Assembly: GCF_002177115.1 (NCBI RefSeq) | Contig: NZ_MVAG01000122.1 | Coordinates: 248,001 to 312,000, forward strand | DNA from: Chryseobacterium mucoviscidosis | GTDB lineage: Bacteria; Bacteroidota; Bacteroidia; Flavobacteriales; Weeksellaceae | DNA length: 64,000 nucleotides | Direction of reading: 5' to 3' | Shown: positions 1 to 8,371 of the stretch, piece by piece | How positions within the stretch are numbered: position 1 is the first letter of the stretch | Layout: each line of letters starts with the position of its first letter | Position numbers and translations under genes: made by a program | Notes under the pieces: model-generated | What the model saw: the letters and a program-made list of their open reading frames with translations, nothing else | Database searches by the model: none | Told to the model about the DNA's origin: nothing

Positions 1-1
1 A

Positions 2-2542
2 ACTCCTGTGGATGCAAGTTATATGACGATGGCAACTCAGGCAACGGGAACAACGGTGAAAGATGAATTCCAGCCTTTGGCTTTAAGAAGTTTATATTCT
101 ATCAACGAATTAAAATTAGTAGTTCCGGAAGGTCTTAAAAAAGGAAAACTGATGGCGATTGAAGGCGACAGAAAGAAAGATCAGAATGTTCCGGATATGT
201 TGAAGGTAGAACTTCAGGGACCTAAAACAAAGCAACTGGTAGATCTTTCGGTAGAAAAAGGAAATCCGAATGCTTACAAACAGGTAACAATGGACGGACT
301 GAACATTATGATCGGTTTCGGGCCTAAAATTTACAATACGCCTTTCTCGCTTAAACTGGATGATTTCATCATGGAAACTTATCCGGGAAGTTCTTCTCCG
401 AGTGCGTACGAAAGCCACATTAAAATTATTGATGAAGGAAAACAGACTCCTTTTAAAATCTATATGAACCACGTTCTGAACCATAAAGGATACCGTTTTT
501 TCCAGTCGAGCTTCGATCCGGACAGAATGGGAACGGTTCTTTCCGTAAACCACGATTATTGGGGAACTTTGATTTCCTATATCGGGTATACATTCTTATT
601 CGGGGGAATGTTCTTTATGTTCTTCTGGAAAGGAACCCACTTCTGGAAATTAAACAAAATGCTGAAAGACGTTAACAAAAAGAAAGCAGCAGCAGTAATT
701 TTATTATTGTTGAGTTTCGGCTTAAATGCCCAGAAAATTGAGACACACGGCACAACCGACGGAAGCAGGGAACACATCCATGTAGAAGGTGATAATCACA
801 GTCACGCTCAGAGTTCAGAAACTCTAAAACCACAGGGAGCGCAGCCGTTTACAAAAATGAAAGTGGTTTCTGCCGATGAAATTATTGCCAGAAATAAAAT
901 CAGCGCAGAACATGCTGATAAATTCGGATATCTTTTGGTGCAGAATTTTGAAGGAAGAATCGTTCCGATTAATACCGAAGCTTTGGATGTTTTAAGAAAG
1001 CTTTATAAAAAAGACGAGTTTAAAGGAACAGACGGAAAATCTTTAACAGCAAACCAGTGGTTTTTATCAGTGAATATTGATACGCCAAGTTGGACGATGG
1101 TTCCGATGATTAAAGTAGGAACAAAAGGAGGAGACGAACTGAAAAATAAAACCAAAGCAGACGAAGACGGATACACTTCTTTAATGAACCTTTTTCCTGC
1201 GGATGCGAACGGAAATTTAAGATATATCCTTGAAAGCGATTACAACACTGCGTTCCGTAAAAAACCGGCTGAACAGACCAATTATGATAAAGAAGTGATT
1301 GCGGTAAACGAAAGAGTTCAGATCTTCAATGAATTTTTCAGCGGTCAGTTCATGAGAATTGTTCCGGTAAAGAACGACGCGAATCACACATGGCATTCCT
1401 GGCTGGATCAGAAAATGGAGCCGGATATGGAATCTCAGCAGGTTATGGGACCTTATTTTGCGGAAGTTTTGCAGGCTCAGCAATCAGGGAACTGGGCAAA
1501 AGCAGATGCGCAACTGGCGAAGCTTTCAGACTATCAGCAAAAATGGGGGAAAGCTGTCGTTCCTGCGAAATCTAAAGTTGATCTTGAGGTGTTCATGAAT
1601 AAAGTAAACATCAACTTCAAATTGTTGATCTTCTACACATTAATCGGAGGATTGCTATTAATCTTAGGTTTTGTTGAATTATTTAAGCCTAAAAGAGTTT
1701 TAAATAAAGCAATTAAAGTTATCATTGTTTTAGGTATTGTAGGATATCTTTTCCATTTCCTTGGTTTGGTGGCAAGATGGTATATTTCCGGTCACGCTCC
1801 GTGGAGTAATGGGTATGAAGCCATTATTTTCATTTCTTGGGTAGGAATTACAGCAGGTTTATTACTCTACAGAAATTCCAACGCATTAATTCCGGCAGCC
1901 GGATTTATGGTAGCTGTTATTATGATGGGATTTGCGCATGGAGGTTCTGCTCTTGATCCGCAGATTACGCCGTTGGTTCCTGTATTGAAATCGTATTGGC
2001 TGATTGTTCACGTTGCGATTATTACGTCAAGTTATGGGTTTTTTGCACTGTCGATGATCATTGCAGTAATCAGTCTGGTATTTTATATCATTTCTAATAA
2101 AGAAACGTATAAATTACATCACGATACAACGTTAAAAGAACTGGTAATCGTTTCGGAAATGTCTTTAACCATAGGTTTGTTTGCATTAACCGTAGGAAAC
2201 TTCTTAGGAGGAATCTGGGCAAACGAATCCTGGGGAAGATACTGGAGCTGGGATCCGAAAGAAACATGGGCATTCATTTCCATTATGGTATATGCATTTG
2301 TTCTTCACATGAGACTGGTTCCGGGATTAAGAAGCAGATGGGCATTCCACGTAGCGACGATGTTTGCATTCTGTTCAATGGTCATGACGTATTTCGGAGT
2401 AAATTATTACCTGAGCGGACTTCACTCTTACGCAGCGGGAGATCCGGTTCCGGTTCCGGCTTGGGTTTACATCGGACTTGCAACAATGGCACTTTTATCA
2501 GCCGCATCTTATTACAAGTTCAGAATTTTAAATAAAAAATAA
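2..2542 (+). CDS. ccsA: Cytochrome c biogenesis protein CcsBA (ResB-CcsA fusion), 5' end outside window
   Basis: Membrane protein of system II cytochrome c maturation, which carries heme across the inner membrane and attaches it to apocytochromes. About 846 codons are visible and the frame is open at the left edge, so the N-terminal ResB membrane part is missing. The visible part starts with the ResB periplasmic domain and a membrane helix near residues 185-210, then a helix near 225-240, a long periplasmic region with a His-rich stretch (HIHVEGDNHSH), and a C-terminal CcsA domain with several helices. The CcsA heme-binding WWD signature WGRYWSWDPKETW lies near residue 742. No neighbouring cytochrome gene is visible. 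Function is secure from the signature; the true start is not in the window. Confidence 0.93.
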   Translation, partial: TPVDASYMTMATQATGTTVKDEFQPLALRSLYSINELKLVVPEGLKKGKLMAIEGDRKKDQNVPDMLKVELQGPKTKQLVDLSVEKGNPNAYKQVTMDGLNIMIGFGPKIYNTPFSLKLDDFIMETYPGSSSPSAYESHIKIIDEGKQTPFKIYMNHVLNHKGYRFFQSSFDPDRMGTVLSVNHDYWGTLISYIGYTFLFGGMFFMFFWKGTHFWKLNKMLKDVNKKKAAAVILLLLSFGLNAQKIETHGTTDGSREHIHVEGDNHSHAQSSETLKPQGAQPFTKMKVVSADEIIARNKISAEHADKFGYLLVQNFEGRIVPINTEALDVLRKLYKKDEFKGTDGKSLTANQWFLSVNIDTPSWTMVPMIKVGTKGGDELKNKTKADEDGYTSLMNLFPADANGNLRYILESDYNTAFRKKPAEQTNYDKEVIAVNERVQIFNEFFSGQFMRIVPVKNDANHTWHSWLDQKMEPDMESQQVMGPYFAEVLQAQQSGNWAKADAQLAKLSDYQQKWGKAVVPAKSKVDLEVFMNKVNINFKLLIFYTLIGGLLLILGFVELFKPKRVLNKAIKVIIVLGIVGYLFHFLGLVARWYISGHAPWSNGYEAIIFISWVGITAGLLLYRNSNALIPAAGFMVAVIMMGFAHGGSALDPQITPLVPVLKSYWLIVHVAIITSSYGFFALSMIIAVISLVFYIISNKETYKLHHDTTLKELVIVSEMSLTIGLFALTVGNFLGGIWANESWGRYWSWDPKETWAFISIMVYAFVLHMRLVPGLRSRWAFHVATMFAFCSMVMTYFGVNYYLSGLHSYAAGDPVPVPAWVYIGLATMALLSAASYYKFRILNKK

Positions 2543-2582
2543 ATTTAAGATAATGATTATCCGTAATTTGGCATAACTAAAA

Positions 2583-2700
2583 AACCTTTGAGTTCTTTGC
2601 TGAGTGAAACGCCTTTGTGAACTTAAAAACAGTTAGTATATAAAAAGAATCTTGGCGATCCTTTGCGTTAAAAAGCAGTATTACTAATAACGGATAATCA
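2583..2700 (+). repeat. Dispersed intergenic repeat family R1, copy 1
   Basis: Shares GCTGAGTGAAACGCCTT and the ending CTTTGCGTTAAA with 3880-3967. It shares the layout CGCCTTTGT, CTTAAAA, TTAGTAT, ACTTTG(C/T)GTTAAA and GATAATCA with 45133-45219. The copies diverge between these blocks. Similar sequences are, as far as I recall, common between genes in Chryseobacterium. Function unknown. Confidence 0.6.
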
Positions 2701-2718
2701 ATAAAATATCATACATAC

Positions 2719-2752
2719 AATCCCTGAAATTAATTTTTCAGGGATTTTTTTT
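2719..2752 (+). terminator. Rho-independent terminator
   Basis: Perfect 11-base inverted repeat AATCCCTGAAA / TTTCAGGGATT followed by a T run. It lies 177 bases after ccsBA, beyond a repeat element. Confidence 0.85.
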
Positions 2753-2819
2753 GCTTAGAATTGAACCGACAAGTCAAAATAAATTTTAAAATAAAAGATT
2801 TTTCATATAAAAAAAGTCA

Positions 2820-2827
2820 TACCTTTA
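2820..2827 (+). promoter_or_regulatory. Possible -7 box of the SPFH gene
   Basis: TACCTTTA matches the Bacteroidetes TAnnTTTG consensus with one mismatch, 37 bases before the start codon. No clear -33 TTTG is seen. Confidence 0.4.
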
Positions 2828-2864
2828 TGATATCAAAATAATATCAAATTAAAAAATCAATATC

Positions 2865-3731
2865 ATGGAAAAAATCTTAAAACCAATGTCGGGATACCTT
2901 ACTTTGGTCATTTGTCTCGGATTATTTGCCGTTTCCGTTTATTTATTTGCAATCGGTGTCGATAACAGTGTTACGCTTGTCGTTTTATCATTGTTATCAT
3001 TTATTCTGTTTTGCTTTTTCATGAAAGGGTTAATGATTATTCAGCCGAATCATTCAAGGGTGCTGAACTTTTTCGGAAAATATGTCGGAACTGTAAAAGA
3101 CAACGGTTTGTTTTTTATCAACCCTTTATATTCCTCACAGAAAATCAGTCTCCGTTCTGAAAATTTACAGGGACAGACTCTTAAAGTGAATGACAAAATG
3201 GGAAATCCTATAGAAATTGCAGTGGTGATTGTCTGGAAAGTGGGAGATACCTACAAAGCGGCTTTTGACGTTGAACGGTATTCAGATTTTGTGAAAATGC
3301 AGAGTGAAGCCGCGGTACGTCATTTGGCGATGAGTTTTCCTTACGATAATTTAGAAGATGATCATGCACCGATTACTTTAAGAGAAGGCGGAGAAAAGAT
3401 CAACGCTATTCTGGAACAGGAACTTACCGAAAGACTTTCAAAAGCAGGAATTACCATTCAGGAAGCAAGAATTTCACATTTGGCTTACGCATCGGAAATC
3501 GCAGGAGCAATGCTGCAGAGACAGCAGGCAACGGCAATTGTAGCGGCAAGAACAAAGATTGTGGAAGGAGCTGTAGGAATGGTAGATTTAGCCTTAAAAA
3601 AGCTTTCGGAAGAAAATATTGTAGAACTGGATGACGAAAGAAAAGCCGCAATGGTAAGCAATTTAATGGTTGTTCTTTGCGGTGAAAAAGCGGCACAACC
3701 CATTTTAAATGCCGGAACTTTGTATAATTGA
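2865..3731 (+). CDS. SPFH/Band 7 (prohibitin homology) domain membrane protein
   Basis: Two adjacent hydrophobic helices (about residues 12-33 and 36-57) anchor the 288-residue protein. They are followed by an SPFH/PHB domain starting near the motif IQPNHSRVLNFFGKYVGT and running to about residue 215. The region after that is rich in Ala and Glu and probably helical, as in other SPFH proteins that oligomerise into membrane rings or microdomains. The ATG at 2865 is the first good start after the promoter-like sequence. A small ribbon-helix-helix gene follows 266 bases downstream on the same strand. The family is clear but the cellular role is not known. Confidence 0.88.
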   Translation: MEKILKPMSGYLTLVICLGLFAVSVYLFAIGVDNSVTLVVLSLLSFILFCFFMKGLMIIQPNHSRVLNFFGKYVGTVKDNGLFFINPLYSSQKISLRSENLQGQTLKVNDKMGNPIEIAVVIVWKVGDTYKAAFDVERYSDFVKMQSEAAVRHLAMSFPYDNLEDDHAPITLREGGEKINAILEQELTERLSKAGITIQEARISHLAYASEIAGAMLQRQQATAIVAARTKIVEGAVGMVDLALKKLSEENIVELDDERKAAMVSNLMVVLCGEKAAQPILNAGTLYN

Positions 3732-3748
3732 TAATTAAAATTTTCGCA

Positions 3749-3877
3749 ATATTTGTCATTCCGTAGGAATCTAAGCTGTGTATTTAGAAGAATAGCATTA
3801 GAAACGTCAATTTGAGCGAAATTGAAAATTTATATTTAAAAGATTTTCACTCTACTGTGCTCCGTTCTGAATGGCTA
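3749..3877. repeat. Degenerate dispersed GTCATTCCG-type element
   Basis: Begins with TTGTCATTCCGTAGGAATC and continues with CGTCAATTTGAGCGAAATTGAAA and a CTGTGCTCCGTTCTGAATGG ending. It resembles the GTCATTTCGA...TCGAAATGAC intergenic repeats of flavobacteria. A short fragment, GTCATTCCGAATGAC, is also seen at 4192-4206. No coding capacity. Confidence 0.4.
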
Positions 3878-3879
3878 TA

Positions 3880-3967
3880 TAACCTTACATCTTTGCTGAG
3901 TGAAACGCCTTGGCGAACATAAAAACATAAAGTAGTTCAGAAAAATCTTTGTGCACTTTGCGTTAAA
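3880..3967 (+). repeat. Dispersed intergenic repeat family R1, copy 2
   Basis: Shares CTTTGCTGAGTGAAACGCCTT and the terminal CTTTGCGTTAAA with copy 1 at 2583. It ends 30 bases before the small ribbon-helix-helix gene, so it forms that gene's upstream region. Confidence 0.6.
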
Positions 3968-3997
3968 TACAAATTAAGCAAAAGAAAAATAGAAAAA

Positions 3998-4186
3998 ATG
4001 AAATCAGAAAAAGCTCAGAATCCTTCCGAAAATAAAGGCAAAAAATCTTTTGTCTTAAGGATTGATGAGTTTACATTTAAGCTTCTGGAAAAATGGGCAA
4101 ATGACGAATTCCGGAGTGTAAACGGACAGATTGAGTATTTGCTGCATCAGAGCCTGATTAATTCAGGAAGGAAAAAGAAAGAATAA
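3998..4186 (+). CDS. Small Arc-type ribbon-helix-helix DNA-binding protein
   Basis: A 62-residue basic protein. After a polar N-terminal tail, SFVLRIDEFTFKLLEKWAND gives the strand-helix pattern of the Arc/MetJ fold, followed by a second helix (SVNGQIEYLLHQSLINSG). Such dimers insert a beta-ribbon into the DNA major groove. It lies downstream of the SPFH gene on the same strand, and no toxin gene sits beside it. Repressor of its own or the SPFH promoter is an inference. The start is the only ATG in frame after the repeat. A terminator hairpin follows 36 bases after the stop. Confidence 0.8.
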   Translation: MKSEKAQNPSENKGKKSFVLRIDEFTFKLLEKWANDEFRSVNGQIEYLLHQSLINSGRKKKE

Positions 4187-4221
4187 AATATCGTCATTCC
4201 GAATGACCTTGAATCAAAAAC

Positions 4222-4248
4222 AAAAGCTGAGAAATTTCTCAGCTTTTT
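4222..4248. terminator. Bidirectional terminator
   Basis: Near-perfect palindrome AAAGCTGAGAAA / TTTCTCAGCTTT with T-rich sequence on both sides, between convergent genes ending at 4186 (+) and 4268 (-). Confidence 0.85.
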
Positions 4249-4267
4249 GTATCTATATATCAATCAA

Positions 4268-4468
4268 TTAATCAAATATTCCCGTAACATAATCGGAGAT
4301 CACCGTCCAGAAATTTTTCCCCAGAAAATAGATCAGCGTAGAAGTAATAATTCCTTTTACGGTAAAAAATATAATTCCGCCGATCCCGAATTTTTTTACA
4401 AGGCTTTTCCATCTGGAGGATTTTTTTTCCTCTGTGGCAGGTTCGTTATTAATCTTATTATTTTCCAT
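4268..4468 (-). CDS. Conserved small membrane protein
   Basis: A 66-residue protein with a polar, Lys/Glu-rich N-terminus (MENNKINNEPATEEKKSSRW) and one or two hydrophobic helices from about residue 27 (GIGGIIFFTVKGIITS, then LIYFLGKNFWTVI). I chose the ATG at 4468. The longer open frame begins inside a perfect -7 box (4493-4500), so it would start before transcription does. It is divergently transcribed from the lysine dehydrogenase gene. I do not recognise a function; similar short membrane proteins are widespread in flavobacteria. Confidence 0.72.
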   Translation of the reverse strand: MENNKINNEPATEEKKSSRWKSLVKKFGIGGIIFFTVKGIITSTLIYFLGKNFWTVISDYVTGIFD

Positions 4469-4492
4469 TCCTGAAATAAAATGATTCCTATA

Positions 4493-4523
4493 CAAAGATA
4501 ACTATGTTTATAATTAGTCCAAA
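4493..4523 (-). promoter_or_regulatory. Consensus promoter of the small membrane protein gene
   Basis: On the minus strand TTTG (4520-4523) is followed after 19 bases by TATCTTTG (4493-4500), an exact match to the Bacteroidetes sigma-ABfr promoter. The ATG follows 24 bases after the -7 box. Confidence 0.8.
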
Positions 4524-4549
4524 TAAAAAACATGTTAAAAAATTAAAAT

Positions 4550-4579
4550 TTTGCGTTTCGCATAATATTTCTATCTTTA
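4550..4579 (+). promoter_or_regulatory. Promoter of the lysine degradation operon
   Basis: TTTG at 4550-4553, 18 bases, then TATCTTTA at 4572-4579 (one mismatch to TAnnTTTG). The ATG is 24 bases further on. It diverges from the promoter at 4493-4523. Confidence 0.65.
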
Positions 4580-4603
4580 GAGGAAACGAAAAGTAAAATT
4601 TTT

Positions 4604-6154
4604 ATGTCTAAAAAAGTAAAGGATTTTGGAATCGAAAAAACACTCAAAAATCTAGGAATTAAGGATGAAAATAAAGGAACTTCAGTAGGCGGAAAATACT
4701 TTGCAGCGGGGAAAACCATAGAAAGTTACTCTCCCGTAGACGGTAATCTGATCGCTAAAGTGAAGACTTCCGGAGAATCTGATTATGACAAGGTAATTGA
4801 GACGGCTGAAAAAGCTTTTAAAGAGTTCAGACTGATTCCGGCTCCTAAAAGAGGGGAAATTGTAAGACAGTTAGGTCAGAAATTAAGACAGTACAAAGAC
4901 GATTTGGGGAAACTGGTTTCCTATGAAATGGGAAAATCCCTGCAGGAAGGTCTTGGAGAAGTTCAGGAAATGATCGATATCTGCGATTTTGCAGTAGGGG
5001 TTTCAAGACAGCTTCACGGGTACACAATGCACTCGGAAAGACCGGGACACAGAATGTATGAGCAGTATCATCCGCTGGGAATCGTGGGGATCATCACCGC
5101 GTTCAACTTTCCGGTAGCGGTTTGGGCTTGGAACACAGCTTTAGCATGGATCTGCGGTAACGTTACGATCTGGAAACCGTCAGAAAAAACACCGCTTTGC
5201 GCCATTGCCTGCCAAAACATCATGAACGAAGTGTTAAAGGAAAATAACCTTTCCGAAGGTATTTCCAGCGTATTGGTTGCAGATCATGAAATCGGGCAGA
5301 AATTAGTGGATGACAAGAGAGTTGCTCTAGTTTCTTTCACCGGTTCTACAAGAGTCGGAAGAATGGTTTCAGCAAATGTTGCGCAGAGATTCGGGAAATC
5401 GATCCTTGAATTAGGTGGAAATAATGCCATCATCATTTCTAAAGATGCAGATATTGATATGTCGATTATCGGAGCAGTTTTCGGAGCTGTAGGAACAGCA
5501 GGACAGAGATGTACTTCCACAAGAAGACTGATTATCCACGAAAGTGTTTATGATGAAGTAAAGAACAGACTGGTAAAAGCGTACGGACAACTGAAAATCG
5601 GAAATCCTCTGGATGAAACGAATCATGTGGGACCGCTTATCGATACCGATGCGGTAAATATGTATCAGGAAGCCATTAAAAAAGGCAAAAAAGAAGGCGC
5701 AAAATTCATCGTGGAAGGTGAAGTTCTGAAAGGAAAAGGATATGAATCCGGTTGTTACGTAAAACCATGTATCGCTGAAGTAAAGAATTCTTACGAAATC
5801 GTTCAGCACGAAACTTTCGCACCTATCTTATATTTAATCAAATACAAAACTTTAGAAGAAGCAATTGCCATTCAGAATGATGTTCCTCAGGGATTGTCGT
5901 CTGCAATCATGACGCAGAATTTAAGAGAAGCAGAATTATTCCTTTCTCATGCAGGTTCAGACTGTGGAATTGCCAATGTAAACATCGGAACTTCAGGTGC
6001 GGAAATCGGCGGAGCTTTCGGTGGAGAAAAAGAAACCGGAGGCGGAAGAGAATCCGGATCGGATGTTTGGAAGTACTACATGAGAAGACAGACCAACACC
6101 ATCAATTATACCACAAACTTACCTTTAGCACAGGGAATTAAGTTTGACCTTTAA
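4604..6154 (+). CDS. amaB: L-aminoadipate-semialdehyde dehydrogenase (ALDH7 family)
   Basis: NAD(P)-dependent aldehyde dehydrogenase of 516 residues, the full ALDH7 length. Catalytic Cys lies in GTAGQRCTSTRR (about residue 303) and the general-base Glu in LELGGNNA. The N-terminal half carries the Rossmann dinucleotide fold (FTGSTRVGRMV). ALDH7 enzymes oxidise alpha-aminoadipate semialdehyde to L-2-aminoadipate. The next gene is lysine 6-aminotransferase, which makes that semialdehyde, so the assignment is well supported. The two genes are 93 bases apart on one strand and probably co-transcribed from the promoter at 4550-4579. A broader aldehyde specificity cannot be excluded. Confidence 0.9.
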   Translation: MSKKVKDFGIEKTLKNLGIKDENKGTSVGGKYFAAGKTIESYSPVDGNLIAKVKTSGESDYDKVIETAEKAFKEFRLIPAPKRGEIVRQLGQKLRQYKDDLGKLVSYEMGKSLQEGLGEVQEMIDICDFAVGVSRQLHGYTMHSERPGHRMYEQYHPLGIVGIITAFNFPVAVWAWNTALAWICGNVTIWKPSEKTPLCAIACQNIMNEVLKENNLSEGISSVLVADHEIGQKLVDDKRVALVSFTGSTRVGRMVSANVAQRFGKSILELGGNNAIIISKDADIDMSIIGAVFGAVGTAGQRCTSTRRLIIHESVYDEVKNRLVKAYGQLKIGNPLDETNHVGPLIDTDAVNMYQEAIKKGKKEGAKFIVEGEVLKGKGYESGCYVKPCIAEVKNSYEIVQHETFAPILYLIKYKTLEEAIAIQNDVPQGLSSAIMTQNLREAELFLSHAGSDCGIANVNIGTSGAEIGGAFGGEKETGGGRESGSDVWKYYMRRQTNTINYTTNLPLAQGIKFDL

Positions 6155-6247
6155 AAACTAACATCATGAGTTTAAAAATTTGGAAACAGATTTTTAAGTC
6201 TCAAATTATTATTAAATTTTAATCACCCCTAAGATTTTTATTTAAAA

Positions 6248-7573
6248 ATGGAACAGACAATTGAAATAAAAGCAAATAAAGTAAAAGAAACCGTTGGAAG
6301 ACACGTTTTGGCAGATGGTTTCGATTTCGTGATGGATATTGAAAAATCCCACGGTTCATGGCTGTACGATAAACTTACAGACAGAGAATATTTAGATATG
6401 TTTTCCATGTTTGCTTCGGCATCCATCGGTTACAATCATCCCTATATCGTTGAGAAATCGGCGTGGCTGGGAAAAATGGCAGTCAACAAACCCACTTTGG
6501 CAGATGTATATTCTGAAGAATATGCGCATTTCTTAGAAGTTTTTGAAAGAGTGGTAATTCCTGAAGAACTGCAGTATGCTTTCTTTATTGAAGGCGGAAC
6601 TTTAGGAGTAGAAAATGCCCTGAAAGCGTGTTTCGACTGGAAAACGCGTAAAAATTTTGAAAAAGGTCTTAATCTGGAAGCGGGAATCTGTATCCATTTC
6701 AAACAGGCATTCCACGGAAGAAGCGGGTATACGTTAAGTTTAACCAACACTTCAGATCCAAGAAAATATCAGTATTTCCCGATGTTCGACTGGCCAAGAA
6801 TCCTAAATCCTAAACTTACTTTCCCGATCACGGAAGAGAATTTGGAAGAGACCATTAAAAATGAAAGACTGGCTTTATTAAATATCGAAGAAGCGATTTT
6901 AATGAATCCGGATAAAGTGGCGTGTATCATTATCGAGCCAATTCAGGCTGAAGGCGGAGACAACCATTTCAGAGACGAATTTTTATTGGGACTGAGAAAA
7001 ATCTGCGATCAGCATGATATTCTTTTAATTTTTGATGAAGTTCAGACTGGTATCGGAATTACGGGAAAAATGTGGGCATTTGAACATTTTACAGCAAAAC
7101 CGGATATCATTTCTTTCGGTAAAAAAGCGCAGGTTTGCGGAGTTTTAGCCAATAAAGAAAAATTTGATGAAGTTCCGAACAATGTTTTCAGAGAAAGCTC
7201 AAGAATTAATTCCACTTTCGGAGGTAACTTTATCGATATGCTTCGTTTCCAGTTGGTAATGGAAGTTATTGAAAAGGAAAATCTTGTGGAAAATGCGAGA
7301 GTGGTAGGAGAATATTTGCTGAACGGATTAATCGGTCTTGCAGAAAAATATCCTGAAAAACTATCCAATGCAAGAGGAAGAGGACTGATGTGCGCCATCG
7401 ATCTTCCGACTTCTGAGCAGAGAAATGCATTAAGAGACGAGCTTTGGAACGACGGAATGATCATCCTTTCATGTGGAGATCAGTCACTTCGCTTCAGACC
7501 GCATCTGAACGTTACCAAAGAAGAAATTCAGATCGCTTTGGATAAAATTGAAAATAATATTCATAAAATTTAA
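6248..7573 (+). CDS. lat: L-lysine 6-transaminase
   Basis: PLP-dependent class III aminotransferase of 441 residues that moves the epsilon-amino group of lysine to 2-oxoglutarate, giving aminoadipate semialdehyde, which cyclises to piperideine-6-carboxylate. Visible motifs are the cofactor-site Asp in LLIFDEVQTGIG and the Schiff-base Lys in ISFGKKAQVCG (about residue 292). The N-terminal region LADGFDFVMDIEKSHG, and the long MFASASIGYNHPY stretch, are typical of lysine 6-aminotransferases rather than ornithine or GABA aminotransferases. Together with the upstream ALDH7 gene it forms a two-step lysine oxidation route to 2-aminoadipate. Genes for further breakdown are not in the window. Confidence 0.92.
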   Translation: MEQTIEIKANKVKETVGRHVLADGFDFVMDIEKSHGSWLYDKLTDREYLDMFSMFASASIGYNHPYIVEKSAWLGKMAVNKPTLADVYSEEYAHFLEVFERVVIPEELQYAFFIEGGTLGVENALKACFDWKTRKNFEKGLNLEAGICIHFKQAFHGRSGYTLSLTNTSDPRKYQYFPMFDWPRILNPKLTFPITEENLEETIKNERLALLNIEEAILMNPDKVACIIIEPIQAEGGDNHFRDEFLLGLRKICDQHDILLIFDEVQTGIGITGKMWAFEHFTAKPDIISFGKKAQVCGVLANKEKFDEVPNNVFRESSRINSTFGGNFIDMLRFQLVMEVIEKENLVENARVVGEYLLNGLIGLAEKYPEKLSNARGRGLMCAIDLPTSEQRNALRDELWNDGMIILSCGDQSLRFRPHLNVTKEEIQIALDKIENNIHKI

Positions 7574-7635
7574 AAGCTGAAATTTGTGATTTTCAAAAAA
7601 ACGTTATATATTTAGATACTCAAACGAGATAGAAT

Positions 7636-7863
7636 ATGGAAAGAAGTACAAGAGTATCAGTTTTTGAAAGTGACAAACCTGCAGAAATCCAATTGATAAA
7701 GTCTAAACTGGATGATGCGCAGATTAAAAATTCAGTAGAAAACAATTACCTTACTTTTACAACCACGCCCACGGCGACATCGCTGAAAGTAATGGTGAAA
7801 CTTGAAGATGAAAAAAAAGCATTCGAAATTATCGATGCATATCTTCAGCAAAGTGAAAATTAA
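7636..7863 (+). CDS. DUF2007 family protein
   Basis: A 75-residue protein with the DUF2007 pattern: an N-terminal strand (TRVSVFESDKPAEIQLIKSK), a helix, a central strand pair and a C-terminal helix (DEKKAFEIIDAYLQQ). Pfam describes this family as putative signal-transducing, but no activity is established. It lies 62 bases after lat on the same strand and ends just before a terminator, so it may be the last gene of that transcript. Confidence 0.75.
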   Translation: MERSTRVSVFESDKPAEIQLIKSKLDDAQIKNSVENNYLTFTTTPTATSLKVMVKLEDEKKAFEIIDAYLQQSEN

Positions 7864-7900
7864 CAAAAACAATTTCATAATTTTAAATTTTACTACTTCG

Positions 7901-7936
7901 AACCGAAAATTAATATCATTAGTTTTCGGTTTTTTA
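7901..7936 (+). terminator. Rho-independent terminator
   Basis: Inverted repeat AACCGAAAA / TTTTCGGTT with a 13-base loop and a T run, 38 bases after the DUF2007 stop codon. Confidence 0.75.
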
Positions 7937-8072
7937 TTTATCTGATAATCATACATTTGCATGAAGTAATTAGCATAAATAATTGTCGTATTTTAACAAA
8001 ACAAGTGTGGTTTAACGTTTAATCTTTGTTTTATTTTTATTATATTTAAGTTATAATTCAAAAAATACTAAT

Positions 8073-8342
8073 ATGATAGAGCAGATAATTGGTTACTCCG
8101 GAGCATTAATTTCATCCATCTCATTTTTACCACAGGTCATAAAATTATGGAAGACAAAATCCGGAAAAGACCTTTCAATGGTCACTTTATCATTTCTTAC
8201 TTTAAACGCTTTGCTTTGGGCTGTTTACGGAATGATGAAGGATGCAAAACCTCTTTGGATTACAAACGTTTTAATGTTAATTATGCTGATTGTGATGATA
8301 TTTCTAAAAATAAAATACAGAAATAATAAAACTGATTCTTAA
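8073..8342 (+). CDS. SemiSWEET family sugar transporter (PQ-loop, MtN3/saliva)
   Basis: An 89-residue protein with three hydrophobic helices (about residues 5-22, 39-57, 62-82) and the PQ-loop SFLPQVIKLWKTKSGKDLS after helix 1. This is the minimal three-helix SemiSWEET unit, which dimerises to move small sugars such as glucose or sucrose down a gradient. The substrate here is unknown. The GNAT gene starts 29 bases downstream and is probably co-transcribed. Confidence 0.88.
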   Translation: MIEQIIGYSGALISSISFLPQVIKLWKTKSGKDLSMVTLSFLTLNALLWAVYGMMKDAKPLWITNVLMLIMLIVMIFLKIKYRNNKTDS

Positions 8343-8371
8343 TAAACAAACTTAAAATCAATAGAATAAAC

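Larger units (their letters stand above)
2543..2864. other. Intergenic gap with dispersed repeat, terminator and promoter
   Basis: The 322 bases hold no gene. They contain copy 1 of a dispersed repeat (2583-2700), a strong hairpin terminator (2719-2752) and the SPFH gene's promoter region with three ATATCA motifs (2828-2862). Confidence 0.7.
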
